From positions 1-8,743 of the forward strand of contig CALIZH010000165.1 of assembly GCA_938028585.1 (NCBI GenBank): a DNA stretch of 8,743 nt, written 5' to 3'. The notes beneath the pieces are model-generated. The model searched no databases. It had not been told where the DNA came from and worked only from the letters and a program-made list of their open reading frames with translations. This document shows, piece by piece, positions 1 to 5,777 of the stretch; the first letter of the stretch is position 1, and each line of letters starts with the position of its first letter. Both the position numbers and the translations under genes were made by a program. Source of the stretch: an uncultured Actinomyces sp. (GTDB taxonomy: Bacteria; Actinomycetota; Actinomycetes; Actinomycetales; Actinomycetaceae).

Positions 1-1598
1 AAATGCAAACCAAGTGAACGTCCCTGAGCCGCAAGCCTTGAGAAAGTCTCGAGGGTTTCCGGATGCAGATCGGCAAGAACTTGGAATTCATCAATGACGA
101 TGAGAATTCGTGGAGGTGGGGGAGGAGCACACTCTTGAAGAAAACGTTCACGCCACTGTGAGAGGTCCTTGACTGCGTATTGTGCAAATTGTGCTTCTCG
201 CGTCGCGATGCATGACGCGAGACCTCTAAGCGCCCGCGAGGAATGACCAAGGTTGAGGTCGGTCAAAACGGTTTCAGTGTGAGGGAGTGCAGTAAGGGGA
301 GTGAGAGCGGATCCTCCTTTGTAATCCACCAAAACCAAGCGGAGGTGTGAAGGGGAATAGCTCGCGCATAATCCAAGAAGCCACGTTCGAAGCGCCTCTG
401 ACTTTCCGCTACCTGTTGTGCCGGCAATAAGGGCATGAGGTCCGTGCTCCACGAGGTCGATGTCAACAATTCCTGAGCTGTCTTGCCCAATCGGTGTCCG
501 TAACCCGTCATCGTGATCGCTTACTTCAAATGGAAGTTCATCGAAATCGACGTGTTCGGGAATAGAACCGAAGAATGCGTCTCTACCCAGCATCTTCCAC
601 CAGGCCAAAGACACAGGTGCTCGGGAAGCAGGTATCACTGCGTGACACCACGTTGGAAGTTCACTGAAATGATGTGCCCAGGCAAGGTGAATATTTTCAT
701 TCCCGTTCTCGTCCTCACCTGGAGCGTGAAGTCTGATGCTTGCACGATATGGCCTGGAATTAACGGAACCTGGGCCAAGAGATTTTTGCCTTCCGATATC
801 GATAAGCTCATCAGTGCCTTCGGCTACCCGTGCTCCTCCCAACTGTGCCGCGAGCTGAGCCGCGCACCACAAAGCACTCAACTTGGCCTCGGGGCCAACA
901 AAACCAAGATATGTTTCCCCGTCGGTGCGAGAAACCGTGAGAGCTTTCCCGCGCCCAATTTGGTTGGGATAGATCAGGAGGGACGAAGACTCTGAGATGG
1001 AAGGAACTGTAGTTTCAAGAAGAAGTGCAAGCCACGCCGCATCAACGCGATGTCTGGGTTTTCGTTGTTTCATGACTACTATCCCGAGGATTGACATGCT
1101 GATGAGGGGAACGACAAATAGAAGAAGCGACATGCCGCCGTAGGCGCCCATGACCAGCATGCGAAGCACCATGAAAAGTAGAAGCGGAACAATGCCAATG
1201 AAGGACATCGTAGGTAGGTGCCTCGAAGTGGGGGAGGCAGAAGGAAAAGAAAGATCACGCGGCCGTTGGCGCAACTGGTAATAGTCGCTAGTAGAGCGGC
1301 CACCCACTTTAAGTTGCATACCTTTCGCGGGGGTATATACACGCTTCGGATGAAGTCGTCGCCATGGGATGAAAGCCGCCGGGCGAATCCATATCTGTGC
1401 ATCCCCGCTGCCGAGAAGGAAACTCATGCGCTCGCGGCCTCGATCATCGGTGAAGATCTGTATCTGTGCCGGAAATGCTCGAGCGCAACCCAAGGGAGAA
1501 GCGACCAGCCCAACGTTTGGCCCACTCACGCAAGCAAAATGCCACGAGGAGCGAAGTGCTGCCTGAAGAAGCGTTGGCGCCAAGGGGAAATCTCCCAC
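1..1598 (-). CDS. FtsK/SpoIIIE-family membrane ATPase, EccC/EssC-like architecture (3' end beyond window)
   Basis: The minus-strand frame is open from 1748 to the left edge. Counting from GTG 1598, 532 codons are visible. Seen: an N-terminal region of about 130 residues without a clear motif, two hydrophobic helices at about residues 133-151 and 156-176, a soluble linker, Walker A GTTGSGKS at 393-400 (Lys399), then LVLVDYKGG, and Walker B ILIVIDEF at 498-505 with Asp503-Glu504. The visible part ends in AAQGRSLGLH, typical of FtsK/EccC ATPases. Five prolines (492-496) precede the Walker B strand. Known of the family: two membrane helices followed by FtsK domains is the layout of type VII secretion ATPases EccC/EssC and of actinobacterial FHA-FtsK proteins. 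Inferred: a hexameric, membrane-bound ATPase moving protein or DNA; the ATPase residues look intact. GTG 1598 is chosen because a 10-nt match to the 16S anti-Shine-Dalgarno lies just upstream. Eight AGA/AGG codons contrast with none in ligA. A DNA translocase role remains possible. Confidence 0.9.
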   Translation of the reverse strand, partial: MGDFPLAPTLLQAALRSSWHFACVSGPNVGLVASPLGCARAFPAQIQIFTDDRGRERMSFLLGSGDAQIWIRPAAFIPWRRLHPKRVYTPAKGMQLKVGGRSTSDYYQLRQRPRDLSFPSASPTSRHLPTMSFIGIVPLLLFMVLRMLVMGAYGGMSLLLFVVPLISMSILGIVVMKQRKPRHRVDAAWLALLLETTVPSISESSSLLIYPNQIGRGKALTVSRTDGETYLGFVGPEAKLSALWCAAQLAAQLGGARVAEGTDELIDIGRQKSLGPGSVNSRPYRASIRLHAPGEDENGNENIHLAWAHHFSELPTWCHAVIPASRAPVSLAWWKMLGRDAFFGSIPEHVDFDELPFEVSDHDDGLRTPIGQDSSGIVDIDLVEHGPHALIAGTTGSGKSEALRTWLLGLCASYSPSHLRLVLVDYKGGSALTPLTALPHTETVLTDLNLGHSSRALRGLASCIATREAQFAQYAVKDLSQWRERFLQECAPPPPPRILIVIDEFQVLADLHPETLETFSRLAAQGRSLGLH

Positions 1599-1604
1599 GA
1601 GCGT

Positions 1605-1614
1605 GATCACCTCC
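1605..1614 (-). promoter_or_regulatory. Ribosome binding site of the FtsK-like gene
   Basis: On the minus strand this reads GGAGGTGATC, a 10-nt perfect complement of the conserved 16S rRNA 3' end. It lies 6 nt before GTG 1598 (11 nt counted from the GGAGG core). It decides the start: the frame is open further upstream to a TAG at 1749-1751, but no other start codon in that part has such a site. The GTG at 1610-1608 falls inside the site itself and is less likely. Confidence 0.7.
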
Positions 1615-1712
1615 CAATAACATCCCTGCGTGAGTACGTGAACTGTGCACTCGCGTGAGGCCGCTTTCTCTTCACCCTTCAGCCTTGAGCAGCCTTCGTA
1701 CTCGCGCCTGTG

Positions 1713-1720
1713 AAAGGAGA
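1713..1720 (+). promoter_or_regulatory. Shine-Dalgarno-like site before the small ORF
   Basis: The sequence AAAGGAGA contains GGAG at 1716-1719, 6 nt before GTG 1726. The spacing suits that GTG. It is too far from the ligA ATG at 1818 to serve it, which is the main reason to consider the small ORF translated. Confidence 0.5.
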
Positions 1721-1725
1721 AAGCT

Positions 1726-1821
1726 GTGGAAAACGCCGATGCTTTGTCCTACTTGTGGAGGAATAACAAGAAGATCTGCGTGTGGGGAACAAGCGCGCCC
1801 TTAACGGAGATGACACAATGA
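1726..1821 (+). CDS. Candidate 31-residue small ORF overlapping the ligA start
   Basis: I do not recognise this product. GTG 1726 opens a 31-codon frame (beginning MENADALSYLW, ending TEMTQ) closed by TGA 1819-1821. The in-frame stop TGA 1711-1713 lies just upstream, so the ORF cannot be longer. It has a well-spaced GGAG. Its stop overlaps the ligA ATG (1818-1820) in an ATGA junction, the classic arrangement for translational coupling. The predicted peptide has no signal sequence or membrane helix; it contains two tryptophans and a short basic stretch (RNNKK). It may be a leader that sets ligA translation, a genuine small protein, or a chance ORF in the ligA 5' UTR. Only the ORF, the site and the overlap are seen; the role is inferred. 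Confidence 0.35.
   Translation: MENADALSYLWRNNKKICVWGTSAPLTEMTQ
1806..1809 (+). promoter_or_regulatory. Ribosome binding site of ligA
   Basis: GGAG lies 8 nt upstream of ATG 1818 and supports that start. An in-frame GTG at 1782 would add 12 residues, but its nearest GGAGG (1757-1761) is 20 nt away. An in-frame ATG at 1827 is possible but would need this site at a 17-nt spacing. Confidence 0.65.
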
Positions 1822-4145
1822 CAAGCATGAGTGAAGAGGAACGCCAGCTAGTTGACCGCTACCATCAACTCATCCAGGAAGTTGATGATGCCCGAGTGGC
1901 GTACTACGACCGTGATGCTCCTGTTTTGTCGGATGCAGAGTACGACAAGCTCTACCGCGAACTCGAAGACTTTGAGGCACAATACCCGCAGTATCGCAGT
2001 GCAGATTCTCCGACCACTCAGGTTGGAGGTGCGGCTTCGGAAGCTTTTGCTCCCGTCGAACACCTCCAGCAGATGACCAGCCTGGACGACGTTTTCTCTT
2101 TGGAAGAACTCGCGGGCTGGGAAACCCGAATGGCTAACGACACGGGCCGTAGCGATCTGGACATGCTCACCGAGGTGAAGATTGACGGTCTTGCTGTCAA
2201 TTTGCTCTATGAAAATGGAGTACTCAATCGCGCAGCGACGCGAGGCGATGGATGGGTTGGTGAAGATGTCACCGCCAACGTCCGGACAATTTCGTGTATT
2301 CCTCATCGTTTGAAAGGCTTGGTTCCCGCTCGCGTTGAAATCCGCGGTGAGGTCTACTTCCCGACGAAGGATTTCGAATCTCTTAATGCTGAGCGCGTGC
2401 GTATGGGTGAGGCACCCTTTGTGAACGCTCGCAATGCAGCTGCGGGTTCTTTGCGTCAAAAAGACCCGAAGAAAACCGCCGAACGGCCTCTTGCAATGTT
2501 GGCGCACGGCATTGGTTTTGTCGAAGCCGGAGATAGTGGCTTCACTGAGCCCGATACCTTATCTGGCTGGTTTGACTGCCTCAAAAATTGGGGAATGCCG
2601 GTCTCTCCTCACACCAAGCTCCTGCGTGGTCGCGAGGCGATTGAGAAGCGTATCGGTGAATTGGGCGCTCAACGACACTCTTTGGAACATGAGATCGATG
2701 GGGTTGTCGTCAAGATTAATGATCGTGCGATTCAGGCAAGCCTGGGGACAACCTCGCGTGCTCCGCGTTGGGCCGCTGCCTATAAATTCCCGCCGGAAGA
2801 GGTTAATACCCGCCTTCTTGATATTCGAGTCCAAGTGGGGCGTACCGGGCGCGTGACACCTTACGGTGTGATGGAGCGTATCCTCGTTGCCGGTTCCCAC
2901 GTCTCACGTGCAACTTTGCACAACGCAAGTGAAGTTGCCCGAAAAGGCGTTTTGATTGGCGACCTAGTCGTTTTGCGGAAAGCCGGGGATGTCATTCCCG
3001 AGATTGTCGCCCCCGTAGTCGCTGCCCGCGATGGCAGTGAGTATCCCTTCGTCATGCCGCAAAACTGTCCTTCGTGCGGGACGAAGCTGGCTCCCCAGAA
3101 GGAAGGGGATGTGGATCTTCGTTGCCCGAACCAAGCGGGGTGCCCGGCACAAATTACCGAGCGGATTGCGCACTTGGGTGCCCGCTCCGCCTTGGACATC
3201 GAGGGACTTGGGGACGAGGCCGCGCTTGCCCTTACCCAGCCCGAGGCCAATCGCGATGAGGTAGCCGCCGCGCTCGCGGCAGGACGGACTGTTTTCCTTG
3301 AAAACGGGACCGCACTTCGCATGGAAAAGACTGCTGAATTGACGCATGGCGAACTGATCGGTGATGCCGAGGCTCTTCTGCCTTCTGTTCAAAAGCCTGT
3401 TTTGTCCTCAGAAAGTGATGTTTTCAGCCTCGAAGCTGAACAGCTACGCGATGTCATGGTGTGGAAGCCCGTGACCAAGGATGGCCAAGAAACCGGGGAC
3501 TGGATGCAGGTTCGGTATTTTTGGACTAAGGCATGGAAACAGAAGGGAAATAGCGGAGTCTATATCCCGCTTGAGAGCACTCCTTCGAAGAACACGAAGA
3601 TGATGCTTGAGCAGATCGAGGCCGCAAAAGAGCGCCCGCTTGCACGCATTCTGGTCGCGCTTTCAATTCGTCATGTTGGTCCAACCGCTGCCTCAGCTCT
3701 GGCCATGACCTTCCCCTCGATGGATCTCTTAATGGAGGCTTCCGTCGAGCAACTGGCGCAAGTCGATGGTGTTGGCCAAGTAATCGCCCAATCTTTGCGG
3801 GAATGGTTCGATGTGGATTGGCATGTGGAAATTGTTCGCGCGTGGCAAGCTGCGGGAGTCCGTATGGAAGATGAAGTTCGCGAGGATATCGAACAGACCC
3901 TCGAAGGGCTGACCGTTGTCGTTTCAGGCGCAATGCCCGGCTACACGCGAGAGGGCGCGAAGGAAGCGATCGTCGCCCGAGGAGGAAAGGCCTCGGGATC
4001 GGTATCAAAGAAGACATCGCTGGTCATCGCAGGGCCCGGCGCGGGATCGAAAGCCGCAAAGGCCGAGGCCCTGGGAGTGCCCGTCGTTGACGAAAAGTAT
4101 TTTGAGCGGGTACTTGAGCGTGGGCTAGCCGCCCTGGATGACTAA
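1818..4145 (+). CDS. ligA: NAD-dependent DNA ligase LigA
   Basis: LigA seals nicks in duplex DNA, using NAD+ to form a ligase-AMP and then a DNA-adenylate; it joins Okazaki fragments and finishes excision repair. From ATG 1818 the protein has 775 residues. Seen in order: domain Ia with the NMN-contacting Tyr29, Asp39, Tyr42 and Asp43; the adenylation domain with catalytic Lys121 in KIDG; an OB-fold region around 330-410; a tetracysteine zinc finger (Cys417, Cys420, Cys436, Cys442); a helix-hairpin-helix region including LSIRHVGPTA and a DGVGQ turn; and a C-terminal BRCT domain at about 695-775. Tyr30 replaces the His found in E. coli, as in mycobacterial LigA. The family norm is about 670-700 residues; the surplus lies at 475-588. 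The start may be coupled to a small ORF. The stop overlaps the convergent gene by 4 bp. Identification is secure; the exact start is slightly less so. Confidence 0.97.
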   Translation: MTSMSEEERQLVDRYHQLIQEVDDARVAYYDRDAPVLSDAEYDKLYRELEDFEAQYPQYRSADSPTTQVGGAASEAFAPVEHLQQMTSLDDVFSLEELAGWETRMANDTGRSDLDMLTEVKIDGLAVNLLYENGVLNRAATRGDGWVGEDVTANVRTISCIPHRLKGLVPARVEIRGEVYFPTKDFESLNAERVRMGEAPFVNARNAAAGSLRQKDPKKTAERPLAMLAHGIGFVEAGDSGFTEPDTLSGWFDCLKNWGMPVSPHTKLLRGREAIEKRIGELGAQRHSLEHEIDGVVVKINDRAIQASLGTTSRAPRWAAAYKFPPEEVNTRLLDIRVQVGRTGRVTPYGVMERILVAGSHVSRATLHNASEVARKGVLIGDLVVLRKAGDVIPEIVAPVVAARDGSEYPFVMPQNCPSCGTKLAPQKEGDVDLRCPNQAGCPAQITERIAHLGARSALDIEGLGDEAALALTQPEANRDEVAAALAAGRTVFLENGTALRMEKTAELTHGELIGDAEALLPSVQKPVLSSESDVFSLEAEQLRDVMVWKPVTKDGQETGDWMQVRYFWTKAWKQKGNSGVYIPLESTPSKNTKMMLEQIEAAKERPLARILVALSIRHVGPTAASALAMTFPSMDLLMEASVEQLAQVDGVGQVIAQSLREWFDVDWHVEIVRAWQAAGVRMEDEVREDIEQTLEGLTVVVSGAMPGYTREGAKEAIVARGGKASGSVSKKTSLVIAGPGAGSKAAKAEALGVPVVDEKYFERVLERGLAALDD
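3240..3581 (+). other. Extra segment within LigA, between zinc finger and main HhH region
   Basis: Residues 475-588 occupy the place of about 30 residues in mycobacterial LigA (my alignment from memory). A short conserved core (VFSLEAEQLRDV, which aligns with the ELFALTERDLL type of segment) is flanked by two additions. The first, roughly 50 residues, begins PEANRDEVAAALAAGR; the second, roughly 40 residues, contains VWKPVTKDGQETGDWMQV and YFWTKAW. The frame and codon use continue unbroken, so this is part of the protein, not an intein: no splice-junction Cys/Ser...HisAsn signature is present. Its function is unknown. Extra-long LigA occurs in Bifidobacterium, but whether the insert is the same cannot be told here. 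Confidence 0.7.
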
Positions 4146-5404
4146 ACGATGAACTCGAAGGGGTGCAGAAGGCGCTCGGAAATTCGGGTGAGTAGCGAGC
4201 GTTCTTCCCATTCCTCGAAGGTAAGCTTGCGCGCATTGGTCAGGTCAAGCTCAAAGATCCGATCCATCGTTGCCGCGAAGGCTTGCGAACGGAATTGGAC
4301 ATTGACTTCGTAGTTGCCCTGCAGGGAAAGCCTGTCGATATTTGCGGTTCCGACAGTTGACCAGACTCCGTCGATCGTCATGGTCTTGGAGTGGATCATT
4401 GCATCCTGGTACAGCCAGATTTCCACTCCTTCCTTCAACAGTGGCCCGTGATAGGGACGTGCAACCCAGTCGGCGAGGATGTGGTTGGAATACTCGGGGA
4501 TCAGAATCTGTACCCGGACACCGCGGCGCGCTGCGTGTACTAGGGAATCGAAAATCTCGCGGTCAGGGATGAAATACGCACTGGTGATACGAATTGAGTG
4601 CTGTGCCCGATCGATTGCGTCGATGTAGAGGCCACGAACGGGGTAGAGCAGGCGTGAAGGCTGGTTGAAGGCCAGTGAAACATCGCTGTCCCACTTGGGG
4701 GCTCGACTGCGCGGAAGTTTAGGCTGTCCATGACGTTTGAAGTGATTCCAGAAGTCAATGAAGCCGTACTTTAACTCTGCAACCGCTTCCCCAGTGACGC
4801 GCACGTGAGTATCACGCCATTCAAGGGCGAAAGGATCACCAATGTTGTAACCGCCGACGAAGGCAACACGGTCGTCAACGACCATAATCTTGCGGTGATC
4901 GCGACCTGTCTTGCGCAGATTGAAGGTAAACATGCCCGAACGGATTTCGGGGAAACGGCGGATGTAGAGGTGGGGAGTCTTGGGGAAGACGTAAAAGAAT
5001 GGGTCTTGATTCATGACGGCAAAGCCGTCGTAGACGATGTGCACGTCGACCCCGCGCTGCGCTGCGGCTACGAGTGCTGATTTGAAACGTTTACCCCATG
5101 TGTCCGAGCGCCAAATATACGATTCGAAGAAGATGTAGTCCTTTGCCGAGGTGATCGCTTCAAGCATGTCCTCGTAAAGAGAAGTGCCCTCGGTGTAGGT
5201 GCGAACATCCGTCCCATCGACTTCGGTATCTAGGGGAGGAAAAGTCGGGAAACCGCCTGCGACCTGCGGAACGCGGTCTTTACGGAGCTTATCAACGATA
5301 TGGACGCCGATCAGTGCCGCTGCTTGGGCACCCACAAGCGCTGCTCCAGTGATTTTCAGTGCCTTGAGGGTACGCGAAGAAAAAGACGGTCGATGATGAG
5401 ACAT
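4142..5404 (-). CDS. Phospholipase D superfamily protein, cardiolipin-synthase-like
   Basis: The 420-residue protein carries both halves of a phospholipase D active site: HRKIMVVD (His170, Lys172, Asp177) followed by GGYN, and HSKTMTID (His338, Lys340, Asp345) followed by GTAN. An N-terminal hydrophobic segment (about residues 16-36) flanked by basic residues should anchor it to the membrane; only one helix is seen, whereas typical bacterial ClsA has two. In this family the two histidines perform phosphatidyl transfer. Cardiolipin synthases make cardiolipin and glycerol from two phosphatidylglycerols, so that is the likely reaction, but other phosphodiester transfers or hydrolysis are possible. 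Its TAG stop overlaps the ligA TAA, and it diverges from gatC with 76 bp between. No Shine-Dalgarno precedes ATG 5404. A TAnnnT hexamer (TAGGCT, 5411-5416 on the minus strand) lies 6 nt upstream, hinting at leaderless expression, weakly because no -35 is visible. Confidence 0.93.
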   Translation of the reverse strand: MSHHRPSFSSRTLKALKITGAALVGAQAAALIGVHIVDKLRKDRVPQVAGGFPTFPPLDTEVDGTDVRTYTEGTSLYEDMLEAITSAKDYIFFESYIWRSDTWGKRFKSALVAAAQRGVDVHIVYDGFAVMNQDPFFYVFPKTPHLYIRRFPEIRSGMFTFNLRKTGRDHRKIMVVDDRVAFVGGYNIGDPFALEWRDTHVRVTGEAVAELKYGFIDFWNHFKRHGQPKLPRSRAPKWDSDVSLAFNQPSRLLYPVRGLYIDAIDRAQHSIRITSAYFIPDREIFDSLVHAARRGVRVQILIPEYSNHILADWVARPYHGPLLKEGVEIWLYQDAMIHSKTMTIDGVWSTVGTANIDRLSLQGNYEVNVQFRSQAFAATMDRIFELDLTNARKLTFEEWEERSLLTRISERLLHPFEFIV

Positions 5405-5444
5405 GTTTTAAGCCTACTCAAAAGTGGCCACCGATGGGCATGGT

Positions 5445-5480
5445 ATGAGAGGTGCGCCCCGGGCGGGTATCATCCTTGTT
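5445..5480 (+). promoter_or_regulatory. Putative gatCAB promoter, start site at the gatC ATG
   Basis: A -10-like TATCAT (5468-5473, 5 of 6 to TATAAT) and a -35-like ATGAGA (5445-5450, 4 of 6 to TTGACA) are 17 bp apart. The -10 ends 7 nt before ATG 5481, so transcription would begin at or next to the start codon, giving a leaderless mRNA as is common in actinobacteria. The absence of a Shine-Dalgarno before gatC agrees. The spacer holds the dyad CGCCC-C-GGGCG (5455-5465). This rests on pattern only. Confidence 0.45.
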
Positions 5481-5491
5481 ATGGCAAGGAT
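5472..5491 (+). repeat. Inverted repeat flanking the gatC start codon
   Basis: ATCCTTG (5472-5478) and CAAGGAT (5485-5491) are perfect 7-bp arms around the 6-nt TTATGG, which contains the gatC ATG. The left arm overlaps the last bases of the putative -10. Directly adjoining is a 12-bp perfect palindrome ATCAGTACTGAT (5490-5501) inside gatC codons 4-7. In DNA this could be an operator; in a leadered transcript it could form a hairpin presenting the ATG in its loop. Chance occurrence is quite possible at this length. Confidence 0.35.
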
Positions 5492-5777
5492 CAGTACTGA
5501 TGAGGTCACCCGTGTGGCGGGATTGGCTCGAATTGCACTTACACCGGAAGAAATCACCAGAATTGCTGGTGAGCTAGACGTTATTACCGAGGCCGTTGCA
5601 AAGGTCTCCGAGGTTGCAACCCCGGATGTGCCCGCGACCTCGCACCCCATTCCGCTGTCGAATGTGTGGCGTGAAGACGTCGTTGGCCCAACGCTTGACC
5701 GCGACGAGGTTTTGGCGCAGGCCCCCGCACAAGAAGACGGAATGTTCTTGGTTCCGCAGATTTTGGAGGAGGACTGA
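5481..5777 (+). CDS. gatC: Asp-tRNA(Asn)/Glu-tRNA(Gln) amidotransferase subunit C
   Basis: GatC is the small subunit of the heterotrimeric amidotransferase GatCAB and wraps around the GatA-GatB interface to stabilise the complex; it has no catalytic site. The 98-residue product starts MARISTDEVTRVAGLARI and ends VPQILEED, matching actinobacterial GatC (about 99 residues) in both the amphipathic N-terminal helices and the conserved DG-F-VPQIL tail. ATG 5481 is chosen over the upstream in-frame GTG 5424 and ATG 5445 because it gives the family length and N-terminus. No Shine-Dalgarno precedes it, and a -10-like element ends 7 nt upstream, so it is probably the first gene of a leaderless operon. 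Its TGA overlaps the gatA ATG by one base. Confidence 0.95.
   Translation: MARISTDEVTRVAGLARIALTPEEITRIAGELDVITEAVAKVSEVATPDVPATSHPIPLSNVWREDVVGPTLDRDEVLAQAPAQEDGMFLVPQILEED
5765..5772 (+). promoter_or_regulatory. Ribosome binding site of gatA inside gatC
   Basis: GGAGGAGG encodes the end of GatC (LEED) and places a strong Shine-Dalgarno 4-7 nt before ATG 5777. With the TGATG junction this should favour termination-reinitiation and balanced subunit synthesis. Confidence 0.75.

Larger units (their letters stand above)
1599..1725. other. Divergent intergenic region between the FtsK-like gene and ligA
   Basis: This 127-bp gap must hold the 5' signals of both divergent genes. I see no promoter that I would defend on either strand. 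The heptamer GCGTGAG occurs twice (1628-1634 and 1653-1659), 25 bp apart. Between them GAGT (1632-1635) and ACTC (1649-1652) form a weak dyad. These could be regulator contacts or chance. Confidence 0.35.

Noticed and set aside
513..995. 160-codon ORF on the plus strand
   Set aside because: It lies opposite the FtsK-like gene, whose frame is open and shows family motifs. The plus-strand product is unlike any protein family I know.
1605..1614. Plus-strand GATCACCTCC, resembling the 3' end of 16S rRNA
   Set aside because: No rRNA sequence precedes it. It is simply the reverse complement of a strong Shine-Dalgarno for the minus-strand FtsK-like gene.
1218..1658. 146-codon ORF on the plus strand and overlapping smaller ORFs
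   Set aside because: They are shadows of the N-terminal part of the FtsK-like gene, with compositions dominated by Arg, Ser and Cys.
1739..1804. 21-codon ORF with a CPTCGG motif suggesting a zinc ribbon
   Set aside because: It is too short to fold as a zinc ribbon, and the GTG 1726 ORF in another frame fits the upstream Shine-Dalgarno spacing better.
1782..1817. Upstream GTG start for LigA
   Set aside because: It would add 12 residues not expected in the family and lacks a properly spaced ribosome binding site; ATG 1818 has one.
1848..2507. 219-codon ORF on the minus strand opposite ligA
   Set aside because: It is fully antisense to the well-conserved adenylation domain of LigA, and the product shows no domain or ribosome binding site.
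3240..3581. Intein or insertion element within ligA
   Set aside because: No splice-junction residues, homing endonuclease motifs or terminal repeats are seen, and the segment is only about 85 residues longer than expected.
4100..4200. Intrinsic terminator between ligA and the phospholipase D gene
   Set aside because: The genes overlap, and no GC-rich stem followed by a T-run was found on either strand near the junction.
5424..5480. Longer GatC starting at GTG 5424
   Set aside because: The extra 19 residues have no counterpart in GatC and would place the start upstream of the -10/-35-like elements.
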